Shown here in pieces: positions 24,327 through 28,796 of a stretch of DNA of 28,796 nt (its first letter is position 1; every line of letters starts with the position of its first letter). The translations under genes were made by a program, and so were the position numbers. The stretch covers positions 1 through 28,796 of the forward strand of contig CALPYF020000048.1 of NCBI GenBank assembly GCA_943327755.2, read 5' to 3'. Below the pieces are notes generated by a model. The model was not told where the DNA came from. It searched no databases and saw only the letters and a list, made by a program, of their open reading frames with translations. The DNA comes from Deinococcus hopiensis KR-140. GTDB taxonomy: Bacteria; Deinococcota; Deinococci; Deinococcales; Deinococcaceae.

Positions 24327-24732
24327 GGCGCTCACGCACTCGGACGCTCTTCAGCGCTGGGACACGAGACGCTCGGCCTGAACACTTGCGACCAAGTGAA
24401 CGGCCTGGTGGTTTTGACCCGCTTTCAGGACTACCGAGCGGCACCAGGAGCTCGACTGACTCGACCAGGCGTCAGGTGACTCCACCCCTGTGATTGCTGC
24501 CAGGGGAGACGTACATCCGTGACGACGGGCACTGGGGACGGACGTGTTGGGCAGCCGGGAGAGGCGGGGTTCGGGGCGTGGGATGGTGACCAAGAAGGCT
24601 GGAGCGTGCTGGCCCGACACACGACCCGCGCGAGTGAACGCGGGCCGTCAGGATTCGCCCTGCTGGGACGGTGCGGGGGAAGCGGCGTGAGCCCCACAAG
24701 GTTCCAGCCCACCTTGCCCCTTCCAGCACGGC
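24327..24732. other. Convergent intergenic region with a hairpin for the minus strand
   Basis: No gene-like frame is seen on either strand. CCCGCG (24625-24630) and CGCGGG (24639-24644) form a hairpin which, read on the minus strand, lies about 90 bp past the lipoprotein stop and is followed by TCGTGTGT. It may end that transcript, but the T content is low. Confidence 0.35.
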
Positions 24733-25722
24733 TCAGTGGGTGTACTGGGAAAGGTTCCCGAGGTTCACCTTGTTCACTGTGGTGCCCTCGAACAGGGCCT
24801 TGCGCATGGTGGTGCTGCCCAGGAAGTCGTTGCTGTCATCGATCTTGATGCCGAAGCCGTAACCACCGACTGAAATCTCGAAATCGAGGTTGGTGCCGTC
24901 TTTCTCGTACCAGTAGAACCGCACGTCACTGTCGGTGCAGCCAAACACCTGGATGGCGTTCAGGTAATCGCCGGGTTCGGTGATCATGGTGAGCTGACCG
25001 TGCCAGCCGATGCCGGAACCCTTGACTGCCACCCAGATTTCCGCTTTGCCTTTCGTCCAGGGTTCCATGTCGTCGTACAGGTCGACGCGGACGAGCTTGA
25101 CCTGGTAGCAGCCCTGCGCGGCCAGTGTGGCTGCTGGGACGGGCGCGGACTGCACCACTTGGCCGCTGGCGTCCACGCGCTCGTTGACGCCCACGACCAC
25201 GACCGGCCGGTCTGGAGTGGTCCGGCCATCGAGCACATGAGCGTTCCCCTGCGCGTCGTAGGCGGTCACGGGAGCGAACTCGTCTCCGCCTTCCTGAGCA
25301 ACCGCCACCCAGGGCACCGTACGGGTGGCGTCCCAGGCGGCGCCTCGAACCGCGACCTGAAGATTGGGGACGCGGGCTGTGAGGTCATGCAGGCTCTGGG
25401 CACCAACACCGGTACTCAACGCCTGTGCAAAGGACTGGGGGCCGGCCGCCATGGGGGCCAGGGTGCTGTAGAGGACTTCGGTGTCACCGTCGAACTGCCG
25501 GGCGGTTTCCTGGGCGATCAGGGTACGGACGGCGGGGTCGGTCATGGACCGCACGAGCTGCTGAGCGAACGTTCGCAGCGCCTCGTTGGTTCGGCTCTGC
25601 GCGGGGGAGACCGCAGGTCGGGACACACTGGGCGCTGGGGTCGGCTGGGCGGGGTTCTGACTGCAGGCGCCGAGCAGGAGGCTGAGGGAGAGGGTAACGG
25701 GAAGAAGTCGAGGCAGCGTCAT
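24733..25722 (-). CDS. Secreted lipoprotein of unknown function
   Basis: 329 residues. The N-terminus is a lipoprotein signal with lipobox LLGAC (Cys20), followed by a Pro/Ser-rich tether (NPAQPTPAPSVSRPAVSP). A helical part comes next (TNEALRTFAQQLVRSMTDP, VRTLIAQETARQFDGDTEVL), and then a strand-rich C-terminal half with KLVRVDLYDDMEPWTKGKAE, GSGIGWHGQL and YGFGIKIDDSNDFLG. The layout recalls DUF3103-type proteins, but I am not certain of that. It should be anchored outside the cytoplasmic membrane. ATG 25722 has AGGGGG five bases upstream; the frame stays open to 26052 without another good start. No promoter is clear, and the DNA between 25723 and 26006 shows no gene. Confidence 0.75.
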   Translation of the reverse strand: MTLPRLLPVTLSLSLLLGACSQNPAQPTPAPSVSRPAVSPAQSRTNEALRTFAQQLVRSMTDPAVRTLIAQETARQFDGDTEVLYSTLAPMAAGPQSFAQALSTGVGAQSLHDLTARVPNLQVAVRGAAWDATRTVPWVAVAQEGGDEFAPVTAYDAQGNAHVLDGRTTPDRPVVVVGVNERVDASGQVVQSAPVPAATLAAQGCYQVKLVRVDLYDDMEPWTKGKAEIWVAVKGSGIGWHGQLTMITEPGDYLNAIQVFGCTDSDVRFYWYEKDGTNLDFEISVGGYGFGIKIDDSNDFLGSTTMRKALFEGTTVNKVNLGNLSQYTH

Positions 25723-26006
25723 AGGACCCCCTGGGGTGAACCCCCGAGTGCAGGATGAAAAGAAGTTGGGCCGACTGGGCCAGCGTACCGGTTGACTGGT
25801 CGCTGAGTGTGCGCACATCGGCTCCTGTGAAGGGTGCATGAACGTTTGCCTGTCGGGCGGTCCAATGGTCGCCAACGCGGGGAGAGCGCACGCCCCCACC
25901 GGTTGCCGCATCTGCGGCCCGCACTGGGCGCATACCGACCCATATGCTGATCCATGACTCTGCGGACTGTTCTCCAGGCGTTCCTGAGGAGAGCCGGGCG
26001 TGTCCT

Positions 26007-26611
26007 TTAGAGCACGCGTAGGCCCAGGTGAGCCGTATGACGTTGAAGGCACCTGTGTAGGCTGCAGGCGCAGCCCTGTGCGTTCACGATCTGGTTCCCC
26101 AGCACCAGGTACGGTCCCTGCGGGAGCGGCTCAGGGAGCTCCCGAGCGAGTGTCGTCAGTTCTGCCGCTCGCCGTCCTTCCTGTGTCCCGTGGGTCCAGC
26201 CTTTATTGATGGCCTCCTAAAGCGCGTCCACAAGGACAGGATGCCAGGGCGCCGCCGCTTTCATCTCTTCACTGTACGCGCCCCCGCTGCGCACGCCTAC
26301 CCCTGTGCCAGCCACTTCTGCAGCTCGTTCCATCCGCCCGACCCGTAGGCGTCCACCCCGTCCACCGCAGCTGCCGCCACTGCCACAGCCCGGCCTCGCG
26401 CGTCATGGTCGCCATCTCAGGGCGTGGAAGAGCGTACGCTCCTACGAGGTGGATGAGTCAGCGAGGAACGTCAGCCGGTCAGCTACCGGGAGGGCGCTGG
26501 ACGTTCACCCTGGGGTGTCGGCGCGGGCCTGGGCGCAGGTGTGGGCGCCGTAGTCAGGCCCGCGCGCAGGATCTCGATCAATTCACGGTTCGCGTCGTCG
26601 TGAGGTGACAT
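26007..26611 (-). pseudogene. Heavily decayed gene, several frameshifts and stops
   Basis: No single frame is long here, but minus-strand frames join into one protein-like chain. ATG 26611 gives SPHDDANRELIEILRAGLT and a Pro-rich linker, ending at TAG 26483-26485. One base over, PVADRLTFLADSSTS ends at TAG 26442-26444, then ERTLFHALRWRP ends at TGA 26403-26405. The next frame gives DAYGSGGWNELQKWLAQG to TAG 26297-26299. After another shift come VRSGGAYSEEMKAAAPWHPV, a TAG at 26217-26219, then EAINKGWTHGTQEGRRAAEL, LPQGPYLVLGNQIVNAQG, and a final TAA at 26007-26009. The order of the pieces is collinear. I do not recognise the family; a soluble protein of about 180-200 residues is likely. Confidence 0.6.
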
Positions 26612-26686
26612 GGACGCGTAGCATGACACAGGCCACCTCACAGATTTGCCTCAAGTGACCGGGCAGCGCAGCCAGCCAAGCGGTCA

Positions 26687-26722
26687 CTGTCGCGCGACAG
26701 GCGCACCCCAGCTGGGTACGCT
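26687..26722 (+). promoter_or_regulatory. Palindrome and -10 box upstream of the SH3b gene
   Basis: CTGTCGCGCGACAG (26687-26700) is a perfect 14-bp palindrome, a possible operator. TACGCT (26717-26722) ends 6 bases before the ATG, fitting a leaderless start. The palindrome overlaps the place where a -35 element would be. Confidence 0.4.
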
Positions 26723-26728
26723 CCGGGT

Positions 26729-27148
26729 ATGACCACCACCCCAGGGGGACGCCGCCTCGCGGCGCTGTGCGGAACGCTCGCCACGTTGTACTTGATCGCC
26801 GCCCCAGCCGAGGCGCACCGGGACGGTTGCCACCGCTGGCACTCCTGCCCCAGCGACAGTGGCAGTTACGTGTGCGGGGACCTCGGCTACACCACGTACT
26901 GCGGGACGAGCACGGCCACGATCATCCCGGCCGTCCCCGCCGCCAGCGCGCCGCCCGCGCAGAGTGGGAACACGCGGTACACGACGGCTGCCGTGAACCT
27001 GCGCGGGAGCCCCAGCGCGCAGGGTGCGAAGCTCGCCACGCTGATCAAGGGGACGAAGTTGAACCTGATCCTGTGCGGGAACAGCTGGTGCCGCGTGACC
27101 TGGCAGGGCCGCACGGGATACGTCGCGCAGGCCTATCTGCGCCGCTGA
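26729..27148 (+). CDS. Secreted SH3b-domain protein with a Cys/His-rich segment
   Basis: 139 residues. A signal peptide (hydrophobic core LAALCGTLATLYLIAA, cleavage after AEA near residue 29) is followed by a short segment with four Cys (HRDGCHRWHSCPSDSGSYVC, then GDLGYTTYC), of a type often found next to secreted or phage-related proteins. A linker of Ala/Pro follows, and then a bacterial SH3 domain (about 84-139: TAAVNLRGSPSAQGAKLATL, then LNLILCGNSWCRVTWQGRTG, YVAQAYLRR). SH3b domains usually bind peptidoglycan or its peptides, so a cell-envelope role is likely. The Cys in GNSWCRV and LCG may pair. The ATG is probably leaderless, with TACGCT six bases upstream. No linked gene suggests a partner. 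Confidence 0.85.
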   Translation: MTTTPGGRRLAALCGTLATLYLIAAPAEAHRDGCHRWHSCPSDSGSYVCGDLGYTTYCGTSTATIIPAVPAASAPPAQSGNTRYTTAAVNLRGSPSAQGAKLATLIKGTKLNLILCGNSWCRVTWQGRTGYVAQAYLRR

Positions 27149-27166
27149 GCACCATAGAAAACCCGC

Positions 27167-27195
27167 CCCTGCCACCGGCATTAGCTAGGGCAGGG
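27167..27195 (+). terminator. Weak hairpin after the SH3b gene
   Basis: CCCTGCC (27167-27173) pairs with GGCAGGG (27189-27195) around a 15-nt loop, 19 bases after the stop. No T-run follows. Confidence 0.35.
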
Positions 27196-27231
27196 ACGAG
27201 GGATGAGGCGGCAGATCGCCTGAGTTGTCCG

Positions 27232-27430
27232 TTACCGCTCAGTGATCAGCGTGTACGATCGGCCGTCTAGCTCCGCCAACAACAGGCCGCGCGCCGGCAG
27301 CACGGACGCCCGCCCGGCGGTCACACGAACGAGTTGCCCGCCCTACGCCACGCAGTTCGCATGTCCCACCCGGTGAGCGTCAGTGTGGTCGCCTGCACAG
27401 CCTGCGTGGCGGTATCACGCTCACGCACGC
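27232..27430 (-). pseudogene. Possible gene remnant beside the CRISPR array
   Basis: On the minus strand RERDTATQAVQATTLTLTGW and DMRTAWRRAG read in one frame. Shifting frame gives LVRVTAGRASVLPARGLLL and AELDGRSYTLITER, closed by TAA at 27232-27234. Both pieces have protein-like composition, while the plus strand does not. It may be the end of an old gene cut by the array's trailing side. The family is not known. Confidence 0.3.
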
Positions 27431-27447
27431 CGAGGCATGGAGAACTC
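27419..27447 (-). repeat. Eroded terminal CRISPR repeat in register with the array
   Basis: Exactly 61 bp (one repeat plus one spacer) before the first good repeat, the last 15 bases (27433-27447) match the repeat in 13 positions, while the first 14 have decayed. A 32-nt former spacer (27448-27479) follows. Confidence 0.65.
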
Positions 27448-27479
27448 CCCGCCGATTTGAGGTCTAGCCCGATGCCTGC

Positions 27480-28789
27480 AGGGCCATCCCCACAGGCGTG
27501 GGGAACTCGGGGATGAGTGCGGCGATTTTTCGCCGACTCGCGGGCCATCCCCACAGGCGTGGGGAACTCACCGGGCGCGTGAAGTACCCGCCGAAGTAGG
27601 TCGGGCCATCCCCACAGGCGTGGGGAACTCGGCGTTTTGAGGCCGTCAGGGCCGCGCTGGGACGGGCCATCCCCACAGGCGTGGGGAACTCGCGCAAACG
27701 GCTCAAGAGCCGCCGCCAGTACGCGGGCCATCCCCACAGGCGTGGGGAACTCAGGACGCGGTCGGCGTACAGCTGGTCCCGGAACGGGCCATCCCCACAG
27801 GCGTGGGGAACTCGACGACAGCCTCGCCTGGATCGCCTCCCACGCCGGGCCATCCCCACAGGCGTGGGGAACTCGACTACGGCGCCGGGACCACCCGCAC
27901 CAGGTTCGGACCATCCCCACAGGCGTGGGGAACTCGGCATCTGCTCGGCGGCGGTCTCTCCCACCAGCGGGCCATCCCCACAGGCGTGGGGAACTCCGCA
28001 GCCGCGTGGAGCGGTTCGCCACCGACCGCGGGCCATCCCCACAGGCGTGGGGAACTCCCAGCCCGGCGAACCGCAGCGGGTCGTTCGGCGGGCCATCCCC
28101 ACAGGCGTGGGGAACTCCCGAGTTGCCCCGCCACGACACCCGCGTCCGCCGGGCCATCCCCACAGGCGTGGGGAACTCCCCGCGCACTGAACACCGCTTC
28201 CCGGCACTCCCCGGGCCATCCCCACAGGCGTGGGGAACTCCCGCCCCCTGTCTGCAAACGGGGGGCGGTTCTCGGGCCATCCCCACAGGCGTGGGGAACT
28301 CCCAGTTCTCAATCCGCGCGTGAGCCGACCACCCGGGCCATCCCCACAGGCGTGGGGAACTCGGTCGTGACAGCAGTTTGCTTGTCAGGCATGCCGGGCC
28401 ATCCCCACAGGCGTGGGGAACTCACCAAGTGCAGGGCCTGATCGACGAGGATCGGCGGGCCATCCCCACAGGCGTGGGGAACTCGCCGCGCGGTACTGAC
28501 GCTCAAGCGGGCCGGGCGGGCCATCCCCACAGGCGTGGGGAACTCTGGATGCCGTCCTCGGCGTCCAGTGCGGCGGCCGGGCCATCCCCACAGGCGTGGG
28601 GAACTCCCAGCCAGCCCGCGCCTGAGGAGCTCTCTGACCGGGCCATCCCCACAGGCGTGGGGAACTCGCGCCTGTTAGGGCAGGTGGTCATCAAGTGATC
28701 GGGCCATCCCCACAGGCGTGGGGAACTCTGCGCGCTGAATGACGGGCACGCCCACGACAGCGGGCCATCCCCACAGGCGTGGGGAAATC
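27480..28789 (-). CRISPR. Type I-E CRISPR array, 22 repeats and 21 spacers in the window
   Basis: The 29-nt repeat (plus strand begins CGGGCCATCCCC and ends GTGGGGAACTC) recurs every 61 bp without exception, giving 32-nt spacers, the I-E standard. Read on the minus strand it begins GAGTTCCCC and ends GGGGATGGCCCG, the polarity of E. coli and Thermus I-E crRNAs with an 8-nt handle ATGGCCCG, so the array is transcribed leftwards. Variants: the leftmost repeat has A for its outer C; repeat 8 (27907) has GGACC for GGGCC; the rightmost (28761) reads GGGGAAATC. Spacers are all different, as far as I can compare by eye. The leader and cas genes (cas3, cascade, cas1-cas2) are not in the window and should lie to the right, or elsewhere. 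Confidence 0.97.
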
Positions 28790-28796
28790 AGGGGCG

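Noticed and set aside
25723..26006. Search for a gene or promoter upstream of the lipoprotein
   Set aside because: No frame with coding character and no convincing -35/-10 pair on the minus strand were found.
27321..28441. Several long frames through the CRISPR array giving repeats such as PHACGDGP, AIPTGVGNS or SSPRLWGW
   Set aside because: These are translations of the 29-nt repeat; the 61-bp period makes the repeat rotate through frames. They are not proteins.

Overview
The window is high-GC DNA that most resembles a Deinococcus (or close Deinococcota) genome. The grounds are overall composition, a type I-E CRISPR repeat of the kind found in this phylum, several genes with a TANNNT box 5-7 bases before the ATG as in the leaderless genes common in Deinococcus, and the gene content. 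This assignment is an inference; no rRNA or marker gene is present.

Layout. 1-2.2 kb: the tail of a DDE transposase cut by the window edge, a stand-alone response-regulator receiver protein, and a small hypothetical gene on the minus strand. 2.2-12.2 kb: a compact minus-strand operon of SDR oxidoreductase, then a two-domain universal stress protein, then a giant (about 2753 aa) cyclic beta-1,2-glucan synthase carrying GT84, glycoamylase-like and GH94 phosphorylase modules. The SDR lacks the usual catalytic serine. 12.3-15.7 kb: an accessory patch of small unknown genes, a roughly 946-bp IS5-family element with a frameshifted transposase inserted exactly at the stop codon of a small gene, an amber-interrupted ORF and a decayed TnpB tail.

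15.8-24.3 kb: a quinone-oxidoreductase gene, then a self-contained sugar regulon. It has a strong promoter (TTGACA, 16 bases, TACACT), two LacI-type operators that are inverse copies of one another 76 bp apart, a LacI-family repressor gene, a solute-binding protein, a very stable intercistronic hairpin, two membrane permeases of unusual architecture, a debranching-type glycosidase and a clear terminator. The gene joints are tight (two ATGA overlaps). No ATPase subunit is encoded, so a shared ATPase elsewhere is likely. The proposed job is LacI-controlled uptake of an oligosaccharide, perhaps a maltodextrin, followed by its hydrolysis.

24.3-28.8 kb: a lipoprotein gene on the minus strand, a badly decayed minus-strand pseudogene visible only by joining frames, a secreted SH3b-domain protein with a palindrome upstream of its promoter, and a type I-E CRISPR array. 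The array has 22 repeats and 21 spacers of exactly 32 nt in the window. It reads on the minus strand with its old end on the left, where one more eroded repeat sits exactly in register. No cas genes are in the window. I see no tRNA or rRNA gene. I did not find a clearly new system. The best candidates for novelty are the MalG-type permease with a large extracytoplasmic insert, the serine-less SDR with its stress-protein and glucan-synthase operon, and the unknown small genes at 12.3-15.2 kb.
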